This document shows positions 46,458 through 56,808 of a stretch of 64,000 nt of DNA, in pieces. Source of the DNA: Synechococcus sp. A10-1-5-1 (GTDB lineage: Bacteria; Cyanobacteriota; Cyanobacteriia; PCC-6307; Cyanobiaceae). The notes under the pieces are model-generated. The model saw only the letters and a list, made by a program, of their open reading frames with translations. It did not search any database and had not been told where the DNA came from. Position 1 is the first letter of the stretch. Each line of letters starts with the position of its first letter. A program made the translations under genes and the position numbers. Location of the stretch: assembly GCF_023115425.1 (NCBI RefSeq), contig NZ_CP096032.1, positions 1,798,001 to 1,862,000 on the forward strand, in the 5' to 3' direction.

Positions 46458-47198
46458 TTATCCCAGCCAGTGCGCGAGCCCTAATCGACTGAAGCCTGTC
46501 GCGGCAACACCGATGTAGCGGTGGGCCCACCAGAAGACGCCAACAGCAATGGCGATTCCCAGTTGGGCGGGCCGGAGGAATTCAGAGGCCACCAGTTGCT
46601 GACGACCATCCAGCACAGCGCGGAAGGGAACGATGGAGGTGCTGGCTTTGAGCTCCTCAAAGGCCTCGCCAAAGCGGTTGCTTAAGCGGCGGTCCCCATT
46701 CCAAACGGCAAAGAGATGGTGGGCGATTAAGCCGATGCAGGTCGCGACCATGAAGCTGCTGCCAATCCAGAGCAGGTGGGTGGAACACCAAAGGATTTGG
46801 CCGATGGCCTGGGGGTGGCGGCTGATGCGAATGATGCCGGTGGCATACATCCGCACCTGGGGTTTCAAGACCGCCGGGATCTCGAGCAGGTTGTAGGTGG
46901 CTGGGTAGAGGAAGAGAAAGGAGATGGCCGTGCCCAGCCAAACCAGCGGCACGATCCAGGGTTGGTCCTGGAGATTCCAGAGCCGGACCCCGTCGTAGCG
47001 GTGGGCCAGGAAGTAGCCGATCACCACCACGGCGGAGGGAATGCTGACGGCGGCAAACAACAGCCGCCAGGCCCGTTCGCCAATGCGCTCAGCCCCCCAG
47101 TAGCGCAGGGAGGCGCCACCGCTATGGATCACAGCAAAGACGAGGAGCAGAGCCAGCATCACCAGGCTGCTGTGGTGGAGGTTGCTGACGCCGCTCAC
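46458..47198 (-). CDS. NnrU-family membrane protein (Z-ISO-like)
   Basis: A 246-residue protein with about six hydrophobic helices. The core (IGYFLAHRYDG, FLFLYPATYNLLEIPAVLKP, RISRHPQAIGQILWC, WIGSSFMVATCIGLIAHHL) matches the NnrU family, to which plant 15-cis-zeta-carotene isomerase belongs; the HRY and SRHP histidines fit that family's heme-binding pattern. Function here is unproven. A GTG at 47198 is taken; an internal ATG at 47159 is possible. It lies upstream of ndhF on the same strand and divergent from rbcR. Confidence 0.8.
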   Translation of the reverse strand: MSGVSNLHHSSLVMLALLLVFAVIHSGGASLRYWGAERIGERAWRLLFAAVSIPSAVVVIGYFLAHRYDGVRLWNLQDQPWIVPLVWLGTAISFLFLYPATYNLLEIPAVLKPQVRMYATGIIRISRHPQAIGQILWCSTHLLWIGSSFMVATCIGLIAHHLFAVWNGDRRLSNRFGEAFEELKASTSIVPFRAVLDGRQQLVASEFLRPAQLGIAIAVGVFWWAHRYIGVAATGFSRLGLAHWLG

Positions 47199-47300
47199 GA
47201 ATCAGAGTTGCTTCGGTTGCAGCGGATTCTGGCTAAGCGCATGAACCCGCTGGTTAATCGACCTAGAGTTTTGATCCTCCGCTGAACCGCAGCGCCCTCC

Positions 47301-48287
47301 ATGGCTGATCTGCCGTTCACTCTCGATCAGCTGCGCATCCTGCGGGCGATCGCCAGCGAGGGCAGCTTCAAGAAGGCCGCTGACAGCCTCTACGTCACCC
47401 AGCCGGCGGTCTCTCTGCAGATCCAGAACCTGGAGAAGCAGCTCAGTGTCTCCCTGTTCGACCGGGGGGGACGGAAGGCGCAGCTCACCGAAGCCGGCCA
47501 CCTGCTGCTGAGCTACTGCGACCGGATCTTGAGCCAGTGCCAGGAGGCCTGCCGCGCCCTCGATGACCTCCATAACCTCAAGGGTGGCTCCTTGATCGTT
47601 GGGGCAAGCCAGACCACCGGCACCTATCTGATGCCGCGGATGATCGGCCTGTTCCGCCAGAAATACCCTGAGGTCGCGGTCCAGTTGCAGGTTCACAGCA
47701 CCCGCCGTACCGGTTGGAGCGTGGCCAACGGCCAAATCGATTTGGCGATCATTGGTGGTGAGCTGCCCACCGAGCTCAATGAACTGCTGCAGGTCATTCC
47801 CTATGCCAGTGATGAGCTGGCGTTAGTGCTTCCCACGAAGCACCCATTAGCTCGCTTGCCGGAGCTCAGTAAGGACGACCTGTACAGGCTGGGCTTTGTT
47901 TGCCTGGATGCCCAGTCCACCACGCGCAAGATGGTTGACCAATTGCTGGCGCGTTCTGGATTGGACGTCTCGCGCCTGAAGATTGAGATGGAGCTCAACT
48001 CCTTCGAGGCCATCAAGAACGCCGTGCAAAGCGGACTGGGCGCTGCATTCTTGCCGGTGGTTTCAATCGAGCGGGAATTGGCCGCGGGGAGTCTGCACCG
48101 TCCTGCCCTGGCGGATCTCTCGGTCCGCCGTCAGCTCAAGTTGATTACTCACCCAGCGCGCTACTGCTCGCGGGCTGCGGATGCCTTCCGCAAGGAAATC
48201 CTTCCGGTCTTTGCCAGCCCCGACAGCCCGTTGCGCCGGCCGATGGCCGCTGCAACGGGCACTGAACCTGAAAGCGCAGACGTCTGA
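47301..48287 (+). CDS. rbcR: LysR-type regulator RbcR (Ycf30)
   Basis: A 328-residue LysR-type regulator. The N-terminal winged HTH reads [39 protein letters not shown]; the co-inducer domain follows ([36 protein letters not shown]). The sequence matches the Ycf30/RbcR group that controls Rubisco and CO2-fixation genes. ATG at 47301. It is divergent from the nnrU-like gene, which opens toward the ndhF-ndhD cluster, a plausible target. No LysR site could be defined in the 102-bp gap. Confidence 0.9.
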   Translation: MADLPFTLDQLRILRAIASEGSFKKAADSLYVTQPAVSLQIQNLEKQLSVSLFDRGGRKAQLTEAGHLLLSYCDRILSQCQEACRALDDLHNLKGGSLIVGASQTTGTYLMPRMIGLFRQKYPEVAVQLQVHSTRRTGWSVANGQIDLAIIGGELPTELNELLQVIPYASDELALVLPTKHPLARLPELSKDDLYRLGFVCLDAQSTTRKMVDQLLARSGLDVSRLKIEMELNSFEAIKNAVQSGLGAAFLPVVSIERELAAGSLHRPALADLSVRRQLKLITHPARYCSRAADAFRKEILPVFASPDSPLRRPMAAATGTEPESADV

Positions 48288-48307
48288 GCGGCCGCGATCA
48301 GGCCACC

Positions 48308-48924
48308 TCAGAACTGGCCGGCTTCTGGGGTGATGCCGGCGGCGTCATCCGCGATGCCCTTGGTGATGAATTTGTTGTCGCTGATGTCGGTCTGATAGAC
48401 GCAGCGCACGATCGGCTGGTCCTTGACGGAACCGATGTAAGCGAAGGTGTTCATTCGCTGTTTGCACTGGCGCATCTGCTCAGCGGTCACGGCGCCTTCC
48501 TTCTGAAGCACGCTCCAGTTTTCCCGCCTGATCACGCATCCGGGCCTCAGGGCCGGTTGGGTGACAAAGCTTGAGCTGGGGTTCATGGTCGTGTACAGCT
48601 CGATGTCCATCACGAAGGCACTCGCCCCCCACTGCCGGCAGAACTCGGGGTCAGGAACGGCCATGTCCAGCTGCTGGGAGCTGGCGATGTTGCCTTGGTC
48701 CCCTTGTGTGTTGCTTGAGATGCCGGTCCCAATGCCGATCCCCACCACCAGGACCCCACCGAGCACGGCGACCGTGCCCATGTTGAACTGAAAACCACCG
48801 CCGCCCCCACCTGGGGTGCCACCGCCGCCGGATCCCGGTCCCCGGGGACGGTCGCCTCCGCGGCCTCGCTCCTCCCCATAGCCGTAACGCTCGTCGTAGC
48901 TGCTGCGGCCGTAGCGGGAGCGGG

Positions 48925-48928
<4 letters not shown>
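48308..48928 (-). CDS. DUF3172-like membrane protein
   Basis: A 206-residue protein with a Gly/Arg/Tyr-rich N-terminus (about 1-46), one hydrophobic segment ([21 protein letters not shown]) and an extracytoplasmic or lumenal domain with cysteines ([38 protein letters not shown]). This matches my memory of the cyanobacterial DUF3172 family, function unknown. Its ATG at 48928 overlaps the ndhM stop by 4 bp, so it is translated with an NDH-1 subunit. Confidence 0.82.
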
Positions 48929-50809
<1,881 letters not shown>

Positions 50810-50810
<1 letters not shown>

Positions 50811-51742
50811 TGGTGGCGGTGACAGCAACGGCTGATCTCTCCACCAACACCTCCCTTGAGGAAGCGTTTGAAGCCTGCCGGCAGGAAACGGCGGAGTGGG
50901 CCAAGACCTTCTATCTGGGCACCCTGTTGATGCCCCCGGCCAAGCGCCGGGCCATCTGGGCGATTTATGTCTGGTGCCGGCGCACCGATGAACTGATGGA
51001 TAGTCCTGAGGCGATGGCGCGCCCTGTCTCAGAGCTGGCCGAACGCCTCGACTGCTGGGAAGAGCGCACCCGCGCCCTCTTTAAGGGCGAGGTTCAAGAC
51101 GGCCTCGATCGCGTCATGGTCGACACCCTTGAGCGCTATCCCCAGCCAATTCAGCCTTACCTCGACATGATCGAGGGGATGCGGATGGACCTCACCACCA
51201 CCCGCTACCCCAGTTTCGACGATCTCCAGCTCTACTGCTACCGCGTCGCGGGGACGGTGGGTCTGATGACGCAAGAGGTGATGGGCATTGACCCGGCCTA
51301 CACCTCCGCTCCTTGGAGTGATCCCCCAGACACCAGCGATTCGGCTGTGGCTTTGGGCATTGCGAACCAGCTGACGAACATCCTTCGGGACGTTGGTGAG
51401 GACCGGGGCCGCGGTCGGATCTATCTCCCCCAAGAGGATCTCCAGCGTTTTGGCTACAGCGAGGAGGAGTTACTCGCTGGAACCCTCAACGACAGTTGGC
51501 GTGAGCTCATGCGCTTCCAGGTCAATCGGGCCCGGGAGTGGTTTGCTCGCTCTGAGGCAGGTGTTCGCTGGCTCGCGCCCGATGCTCGCTGGCCCGTCTG
51601 GGCCTCACTTCGCCTCTATCGAGGAATCCTCGATGTGATCGAGGAGCTTGATTACGACGTCTTCAATCACCGCGCCTATGTGCCGAGGTCCGGCAAGTTT
51701 CTTGACTTGCCCCGCTCCTTTGTGATCGCTCAGGCCCGCTGA
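50810..51742 (+). CDS. crtB: Phytoene synthase
   Basis: A 310-residue squalene/phytoene synthase that joins two geranylgeranyl diphosphates. The two Asp-rich motifs are in WCRRTDELMD and LTNILRDVGEDRGRGRIYLP; YCYRVAGTVGLM is also typical. ATG at 50810, overlapping crtP. Its 3' end overlaps the alpha/beta hydrolase gene on the opposite strand by 13 bp. Confidence 0.96.
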
Positions 51743-52680
51743 GCGCCCTCCCAGCCCAGCTGCAGCCAGCGCTCCAGGATTGGATTCACCTGTTCGGGGG
51801 CTTCATCGTGGGGGCAGTGGCCTAGGCCCGGTAGGACCTCAAGCTCCTGCACGCAGCGGAACGCGTTCTTCCAGCGCCGGGCTTCCTCCAGGGGTTCCCA
51901 GGGATCTGCCTCGCCCCAGAGCATCCGCACGGGTATGGCGAGTTGCTCGAGCAGCTGCGGTGCCAGCCAGTCATCAAAGAGATTCACGAAGCCCCTGAAG
52001 CTCTCCGTTGCTCCAGGCTCCTGGCTCGGTTTCAACAGCAGTTGGACCAGTTCCTCATCGACGTTGCCGCCGCTGGGGTAGGCCTGCTTCAGCACCGCAC
52101 GCACCGCACCGGCCCGTGCGAAGAAGCGAAAGAGGTTGGCGACGATCCAACGTTGCCGCACCAGCGCCATCACTAGGGGTCTGGAGAGTTGCGCGATGAA
52201 GGGCTGCTCCGGCAGACGTTTGAGATCGAGTTCGCGTTCAGCGCAGTCGATCAGCACCACCTGAGCAGGGGCTTGTCCGCGTTCTGAGAGAAGACGGGCG
52301 GTATTGAGGGCCACCACTCCGCCGATGGAGTTACCAATCAGCTGCAGTGTGACCGGCTGGTCCCCACGGATGACCTCGCTGTAGAAATCAACCAGTTGCT
52401 TGGCCCACAGGTCAAAGCCGTAGCGCACGCTCCCAGCGGTTTCGGGTTCGTTGTCCAGGCGTGAGGCGGGCTTGCTGCTCCGGCCAAACCCCAAGAGGTC
52501 GATGGCGTAGACGCACTGGTCTTTGGCGAGAGCATGAAGGTTGTGCCTCCAATGCCCCTTTGAGGCCCCAAAACCATGCACACAAAGAACGGCCCGACCG
52601 GATGCGGTTGAGCCGTCCTGGGGAAGGATTTTGGTGTAGCTGATCTGATGGCCTTTCCAGCTCCAGATCAGCTCGTCCAT
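51730..52680 (-). CDS. Alpha/beta hydrolase
   Basis: A 316-residue alpha/beta-hydrolase-fold protein. The oxyanion region is VLCVHGFGASKGHWRHNL, the nucleophile elbow GNSIGGVVAL holds the Ser, and GLGHCPHDEAPE carries the catalytic His. Similar proteins in plants and cyanobacteria include pheophytinase-like and other ester hydrolases; the substrate cannot be assigned. ATG at 52680. It lies downstream of the RNA-binding protein gene on the same strand. Confidence 0.88.
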   Translation of the reverse strand: MDELIWSWKGHQISYTKILPQDGSTASGRAVLCVHGFGASKGHWRHNLHALAKDQCVYAIDLLGFGRSSKPASRLDNEPETAGSVRYGFDLWAKQLVDFYSEVIRGDQPVTLQLIGNSIGGVVALNTARLLSERGQAPAQVVLIDCAERELDLKRLPEQPFIAQLSRPLVMALVRQRWIVANLFRFFARAGAVRAVLKQAYPSGGNVDEELVQLLLKPSQEPGATESFRGFVNLFDDWLAPQLLEQLAIPVRMLWGEADPWEPLEEARRWKNAFRCVQELEVLPGLGHCPHDEAPEQVNPILERWLQLGWEGAQRA

Positions 52681-52697
52681 GGTTGGTCCTTGGGAAA

Positions 52698-53129
52698 TCA
52701 GACCGCAGCCTTTTGGTTGTCGAGCAGGCCCTTGAGCTTGGCCAGTTCACCAGCCCAGCGGGGGTCCGGAGCACCCTCTTCCACGGTGTCGCTGTGGACC
52801 ACTTTGTTGACGGCCTTGCGGGCCACGGCGGGGCCGGTGCTGCCACCGGGGCCACGACGGTCGTTGCCACCACGACGGTCATCGCGGCGCTCAGAGCGCT
52901 CGATGCGGAGGTTGTTGCCGCCGAAGTCACGGCCGTTGAGCTGCTCGATCACAGCGTCGGCGACCTTCTCATCGTTGATGTTGGCAAAGCCGAAACCGCG
53001 ACCAGCACCGGTCTCACGGTCCTGAACAGCTTTGAAGCGGATGCCTTCGCCCACGCTGGCGAACAGAGCCTCGAGCTCCTTGTTATCGAAGCTCAGGGGC
53101 AGGTTGCCGACGTAAAGACGAACGCTCAT
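52698..53129 (-). CDS. RRM RNA-binding protein (cyanobacterial Rbp)
   Basis: A 143-residue protein with one RNA recognition motif (residues about 1-78): RNP2 LYVGNL and RNP1 RGFGFANI. The following Arg/Gly-rich stretch (RRDDRRGGNDRRGPGG) suits cyanobacterial Rbp proteins that respond to cold or localise mRNA. The C-terminal 50 residues (VVHSDTVEEGAPDPRWAG) form an extra domain. ATG at 53129. It has a 169-bp upstream gap that may be a regulatory leader. Confidence 0.9.
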   Translation of the reverse strand: MSVRLYVGNLPLSFDNKELEALFASVGEGIRFKAVQDRETGAGRGFGFANINDEKVADAVIEQLNGRDFGGNNLRIERSERRDDRRGGNDRRGPGGSTGPAVARKAVNKVVHSDTVEEGAPDPRWAGELAKLKGLLDNQKAAV

Positions 53130-53176
53130 GGGATGAGAGAGATGGAACGGAAATGTGTGGGTTCTGGCTGGTCGGG

Positions 53177-53186
53177 GTTAATCACG
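53177..53186. repeat. Direct repeat copy 1 (GTTAATCACG) in rbp leader
   Basis: The 10-mer GTTAATCACG occurs at 53177-53186 and again at 53294-53303, in the same orientation, 117 bp apart. Both copies lie in or at the edge of the gap upstream of the RNA-binding protein gene. They may be chance or regulatory-protein sites; nothing in the sequence settles it. Confidence 0.4.
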
Positions 53187-53293
53187 AAGCGGCAGCACCG
53201 AACCCGACAGCGGAGTTCAATCGGCGACCTACGGCGTAATGCTGTGCCCTAACTGGCTGGATTCAGGTCGTTGATAACGCCTTTCATAGTGAA

Positions 53294-53303
53294 GTTAATC
53301 ACG
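53294..53303. repeat. Direct repeat copy 2 (GTTAATCACG) at end of the CCA/poly(A) gene
   Basis: Second copy of the 10-mer, spanning the stop codon of the neighbouring nucleotidyltransferase gene. Part of it is therefore constrained by the coding end. See the copy at 53177-53186 for context. Confidence 0.35.
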
Positions 53304-54546
53304 GCGGGGGTCCCTCTCCTTGGCGAAATGGCTGACGCTCCAGCCATTGGCGTGCACGCTCCAGGGCTTCATTCGTGCCACTGAGGCGACCAAAGGCCTG
53401 CTCCAGCATCAAGAACTGCAGCAGTGATCCCAGTTGAGGTGTGGCTTTCAGGCCTAACTCCCGTTGCAGCTGGTCGCCATTGATCGCTGGTTGGGGGTGA
53501 AACAGACGGTCGTCTGGGTCGCGCCAGCGCCTGAGCCAAGTGTTGGCCGCTTCGGTTGGCCAATGCAGCAGCAAGGCTGGGAGATCGCTGGCGAGGTCTC
53601 GGTGCAGTTGCAGCCGCTCCGCTTCCGAAAGGCTCTCGGCGCGAGTCCCCGGTGCCTCGGGCCCTAGCCGCTGCTGCCAACGCCGCAGGCGCTGCACCCG
53701 CTGCTGCAGCTTTCGGCTGCTTTTGAGCTGCAGCAGGCCAGGGCCATCGAGGACGGCGGTCATGCGGGCGAGTGGCCCGGCCACTTGCCATTCGTCTGCA
53801 CTGAAACCCAGGGCCTGCGCCCGTTGGGGCGTCAGGGGCTCCAGGGGGACAGGTGGTTTGCCGCGCTCTTGCCAAGGGGCCAGCAGGTCCCAGTCCAGGC
53901 AGCGCTGCAGCCCCTGATGGCCCTGAGGGCTCTGGCACAGCTTCTCGAGTTCCGCCAGGATCCGCTCCCCCGCCACGCCGGTGAGCTTGTGGCGGTGCTG
54001 CTGAATCCATTCCGCTGTTGTGGTCTCCAGCTGGAAGCCCAGTTCACTCGCCAGACGGATGCCCCGTAGCAAGCGCAGGGGATCGTCCAGCAGGTTGTTT
54101 TCGGTGAGGGCCACCAATTGACCGTCCCGCAGATGTCCCAACCCCCCATGGGGGTCCACCAGCTCATGCCGCTGGGCTAGCGGGAGGGCCATGGCATTGA
54201 TGCTGTAGTCCCGCCGCTGCAGGTCTTCCACCAGGCTTTGGCCTTCGCGGCGCGCCAGATCCACGCTCCAGCCGCGGATCACCAGCCGGCCAATGTCGCG
54301 CTCCGCATCCAGCACCACAGGACTGCCGCCGTAGCGCTTGCTCAGCGTTCGGCAGAGGGCAATCGCGTCCCCGGCCACCACCAGGTCGAGGTCGGGGGTA
54401 GGGCTCAGGCGATTCAGCAGGGCATCGCGGACGGCACCACCCACCAGGGCGGCATCGGCCGGAAAAGCCGAGAGGGGAAGAGGCCAGTCCTCGGCGCGCA
54501 AGGCGCCCCAGGCCGCTGCCGCTGCAGAACCGCCAGAGCCGGGCAC
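53299..54546 (-). CDS. CCA-adding / poly(A) polymerase family enzyme
   Basis: About 415 residues of the class II nucleotidyltransferase family that adds CCA to tRNA or poly(A) to RNA. The head domain shows ALVGGAVRDALLN, DLDLVVAGDA and the neck-linked RRDYSINAMALPL, then GHLRDGQLVALTENNLLDDPLRLLR. Which activity it has cannot be read from sequence. Start candidates are GTG at 54546 (used) and ATG at 54582; the second would overlap the divergent ycf34 start, so the first is preferred. It precedes the RRM gene on the same strand. Confidence 0.88.
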   Translation of the reverse strand: MPGSGGSAAAAAWGALRAEDWPLPLSAFPADAALVGGAVRDALLNRLSPTPDLDLVVAGDAIALCRTLSKRYGGSPVVLDAERDIGRLVIRGWSVDLARREGQSLVEDLQRRDYSINAMALPLAQRHELVDPHGGLGHLRDGQLVALTENNLLDDPLRLLRGIRLASELGFQLETTTAEWIQQHRHKLTGVAGERILAELEKLCQSPQGHQGLQRCLDWDLLAPWQERGKPPVPLEPLTPQRAQALGFSADEWQVAGPLARMTAVLDGPGLLQLKSSRKLQQRVQRLRRWQQRLGPEAPGTRAESLSEAERLQLHRDLASDLPALLLHWPTEAANTWLRRWRDPDDRLFHPQPAINGDQLQRELGLKATPQLGSLLQFLMLEQAFGRLSGTNEALERARQWLERQPFRQGEGPPP

Positions 54547-54574
54547 AATGAGCCCATCTGCGCTGACGCTGGAG

Positions 54575-54826
54575 ATGTGCATCTGCGTGGACTGCCGCTG
54601 GGTCGACCAGTGCCAGGCCTACCACGCAGTGGAGCGTCAGCACGGGGCGGCGCACCTCTGCAGCGATCCGCAGTTCGTCCCCACCGAGCCCCAGATCCAT
54701 GTGCAGGTGCGGGAGCTCGGCCCGGCGGATGTCGGTGTGGAGTGGGACGTGCGCGCCTGCGGCAGTTTTGAGCTCGAGCGTGGGCGCTGGCAGCGGCTCT
54801 GCCCGGGGGAGTTGCTGCCCACATGA
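54575..54826 (+). CDS. ycf34: Ycf34 iron-sulfur-type protein
   Basis: An 83-residue protein matching plastid and cyanobacterial Ycf34. Cysteines are seen at 2, 4, 7 and 13 (MCICVDCRWVDQC), followed by AYHAVERQHG and VEWDVRACGSFE. In Synechocystis, Ycf34 binds an Fe-S cluster and affects photosynthetic electron transport. The ATG at 54575 fits the plastid start; an upstream in-frame ATG at 54548 would add nine residues. Its stop overlaps the tsaB start by 4 bp, and its start lies very near the divergent CCA/poly(A) gene. Confidence 0.9.
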   Translation: MCICVDCRWVDQCQAYHAVERQHGAAHLCSDPQFVPTEPQIHVQVRELGPADVGVEWDVRACGSFELERGRWQRLCPGELLPT

Positions 54827-55476
54827 GCGCACCCTCCCTACTGCTGGCGCTCCACAGCTCAAGTGAAACCCTGGGGGTTGGTCTCTGCAATCTCCAGGAG
54901 GAGGACGCGGCTCCGCAGTGCGCCACTTTCCCCTTGGGGCGTCAGCTCTCCAATGACCTTCTCCCCTGCGTGGAGGAGCTGCTGCCTGCGGAGCGGTGGC
55001 CCCAGTTGGCTCGGATTGTTGTCGCCACAGGACCTGGTGGATTCACAGGAACCCGCCTCACCGTCGTCCTGGCGCGCACCTTGGCCCAGCAGCTGCAGAT
55101 TCCTCTGCACGGTTTCAGCAGCTTTTTGTTGATGGCCCGGCGCCTGGCGGCGGCGGGGGCCCTGCGTCCGGATCAGTCCCGTTATTGGCTGCAGCAAACC
55201 CTGCCCCGCCGGGGGATCGTGGCGGGGGCCTACCGCTTGGATGACTCGGTCCTGGGTGGGATCAGTGAGGCCGTGGAGCCCCGCTTGTTCCGTCCCGAGG
55301 AGCAGTGGCCCGGTTCCGCCAGTGGCGGCGAGCCAGCAGCTGCTGCGGTGGTCGAGGCGGAGCAGGACGTTCTGCAGCTGCTGGCCCTGGGGCGATTGGC
55401 CCATGCCGCGGTCTTGCCGGGGCCCTGGGACACCGTTCTTCCGCTCTATCCGACCAGCCCGGTGGATCTGGGATGA
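54823..55476 (+). CDS. tsaB: tRNA threonylcarbamoyladenosine biosynthesis protein TsaB
   Basis: A 217-residue TsaB/YeaZ family protein, needed with TsaD for t6A37 in tRNA. The N-terminal ALHSSSETLGVGL and the characteristic VVATGPGGFTGTRLTVVLARTLAQQL are present. ATG at 54823 overlaps the ycf34 stop; its stop overlaps the next start by 4 bp. The ycf34-tsaB-DUF218 order thus links a photosynthesis factor with tRNA modification. Confidence 0.93.
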   Translation: MSAPSLLLALHSSSETLGVGLCNLQEEDAAPQCATFPLGRQLSNDLLPCVEELLPAERWPQLARIVVATGPGGFTGTRLTVVLARTLAQQLQIPLHGFSSFLLMARRLAAAGALRPDQSRYWLQQTLPRRGIVAGAYRLDDSVLGGISEAVEPRLFRPEEQWPGSASGGEPAAAAVVEAEQDVLQLLALGRLAHAAVLPGPWDTVLPLYPTSPVDLG

Positions 55477-56114
55477 CCCAAGCCCAGCGTCCAACTGGAT
55501 CCCGGCCACGCACGAGGCGCCGCCGCCCGCGACGCCGCGGCAGAACCCGCCGCCTGTTGCTTCTGGTGGCTCTGCTGACTGTTGGTTGGAGCAGCAGAGG
55601 CCTTTGGTTCCCGTCCCTGCCGCCGCCGGAGTTGGTGCTGGTGCTGGGCGGCGATGTGGAGCGTGAGCGGGTCGGCGCTGAAGTCGCCAAGCGTGATGGC
55701 CTCCCCGTGATCGTCAGCGGCGGCAGTAACCCGGAGTACGCCAACTGGCTGTTCCGCGGTCGCGGCCTCGACGACAGCCGGGTGCTGCTGGACTACCGGG
55801 CGACGGACACCCTGAGCAACTTCACCTCCGTGGTGGATGACCTCAAGCGCGCACGGATCCGCCACGTGCTCCTGGTGACCAGTAGTGATCACATGGACCG
55901 GGCGCTGATGGTGGGTCGTGTGATCGCGGGAAGCCGCGGGATTGGTCTGACGCCGTTGGCGGTGCCCTGCGGAAACCGCTGTTTCCCCGAGGACTGGCGC
56001 AAGGTCTGGGGGGATGGGGTTCGGGCCGCCCTCTGGGTGGTGAGCGGCCGGGACCTTAGGGACTGGGCGGCAGAGCGTTTTGGTCCGCTGCTGGAGGAAG
56101 TGCGGGGCCGCTGA
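55473..56114 (+). CDS. YdcF-like DUF218 membrane protein
   Basis: A 213-residue protein with an Arg-rich N-terminus (RTRRRRPRRRGRTRR), one hydrophobic helix (LLLLVALLTVGW) and a DUF218 domain: PELVLVLGGDVERERVGAEVA, GLPVIVSGGS, YRATDTLSNF and VLLVTSSDHMDRA. DUF218 proteins (SanA, YdcF) are linked to envelope functions; substrate unknown. ATG at 55473. The 3' end overlaps plsC by 59 bp on the opposite strand. Confidence 0.85.
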   Translation: MTQAQRPTGSRPRTRRRRPRRRGRTRRLLLLVALLTVGWSSRGLWFPSLPPPELVLVLGGDVERERVGAEVAKRDGLPVIVSGGSNPEYANWLFRGRGLDDSRVLLDYRATDTLSNFTSVVDDLKRARIRHVLLVTSSDHMDRALMVGRVIAGSRGIGLTPLAVPCGNRCFPEDWRKVWGDGVRAALWVVSGRDLRDWAAERFGPLLEEVRGR

Positions 56115-56808
56115 TCAGGCCTTGATCGAGCAGGGCATTGATCTGGGCCTGGCAGGCAGCGGTGGCTTGATCGAGATCCGCCCGTTTGCGCGAAGCCGGT
56201 GGCGGGATCGGCGTACCAATCCGGATGTGGACGGGTACGAGGCGGGCGCTGCGTGAGCCGGTGCCCAGGGCTCGGTGGCTATTGATGATCGCCACGGGCA
56301 GCAGAGGCACGCCGGCGCGGGCGGCCAGCAGGGCTGCTCCGGCCTGGGGGTTGTTCACCCGTCCATCGCTTTGACGGGTGCCGTCGATGAAGACTCCGGT
56401 GGCCCAGCCCTGATCGAGTCGATCGGTGGCGGTGCGGATCGCTTCGCGGTCACTGGCGCCGCGGGAGACCGGATACGCCCCGCAGGCGCGGATGATCGGT
56501 CCGAGTAGGGGAATTTTGAAGAGTTCCGCTTTGGCCATGAACGCCACGGGGCGTCCCAGGGCGTGGCCCAATAGGGGCGGATCCAGGTGAGAGCCGTGGT
56601 TGGCCACCACCACCAGGGCGCCTTCCATGGGCACGTTTCCGTTGCCGGCGGTGCGGCCACGGAACAGCAGCCGGTAGATCGGGAACACCAGCATGTAGCT
56701 CACCAGGCGGTAGGTGAGGCTGGGCCGCGGGGTGCGGATCAGGGCCGGCGGTTCGGCGGGTTTGCGGCGGCGCAGGACACGTTTGACCGCTTTGACAGGG
56801 CGATTCAC
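56056..56808 (-). CDS. plsC: 1-acyl-sn-glycerol-3-phosphate acyltransferase
   Basis: A 250-residue acyltransferase making phosphatidic acid. The catalytic NHGSHLDP (HxxxxD) and the downstream FIDGTRQSDG motif are visible, with an N-terminal hydrophobic segment (LVSYMLVFPIYRLLF). The GTG start at 56808 overlaps the fabD stop by 4 bp (GTGA). It ends the plsX-fabH-fabD-plsC operon that joins fatty acid and phospholipid synthesis. Confidence 0.94.
   Translation of the reverse strand: MNRPVKAVKRVLRRRKPAEPPALIRTPRPSLTYRLVSYMLVFPIYRLLFRGRTAGNGNVPMEGALVVVANHGSHLDPPLLGHALGRPVAFMAKAELFKIPLLGPIIRACGAYPVSRGASDREAIRTATDRLDQGWATGVFIDGTRQSDGRVNNPQAGAALLAARAGVPLLPVAIINSHRALGTGSRSARLVPVHIRIGTPIPPPASRKRADLDQATAACQAQINALLDQGLISGPALPPAADQNALPPSP

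Noticed and set aside
47199-47300. LysR (RbcR) binding site in the divergent gap
   Set aside because: A TTAATCGACCTA stretch is present, but no convincing symmetric T-N11-A pair could be fixed.
13530-47360. HIP1 octamers (GCGATCGC), for example near 13535, 18967, 34200 and 47347
   Set aside because: Several occur, but not clearly more than expected in GC-rich sequence by eye; a full count was not made, so no enrichment is claimed.
53215-53222. GTTCAATC, resembling a tRNA T-loop
   Set aside because: Flanking bases do not form a T-arm stem or an acceptor stem, and no anticodon loop is found in the gap.
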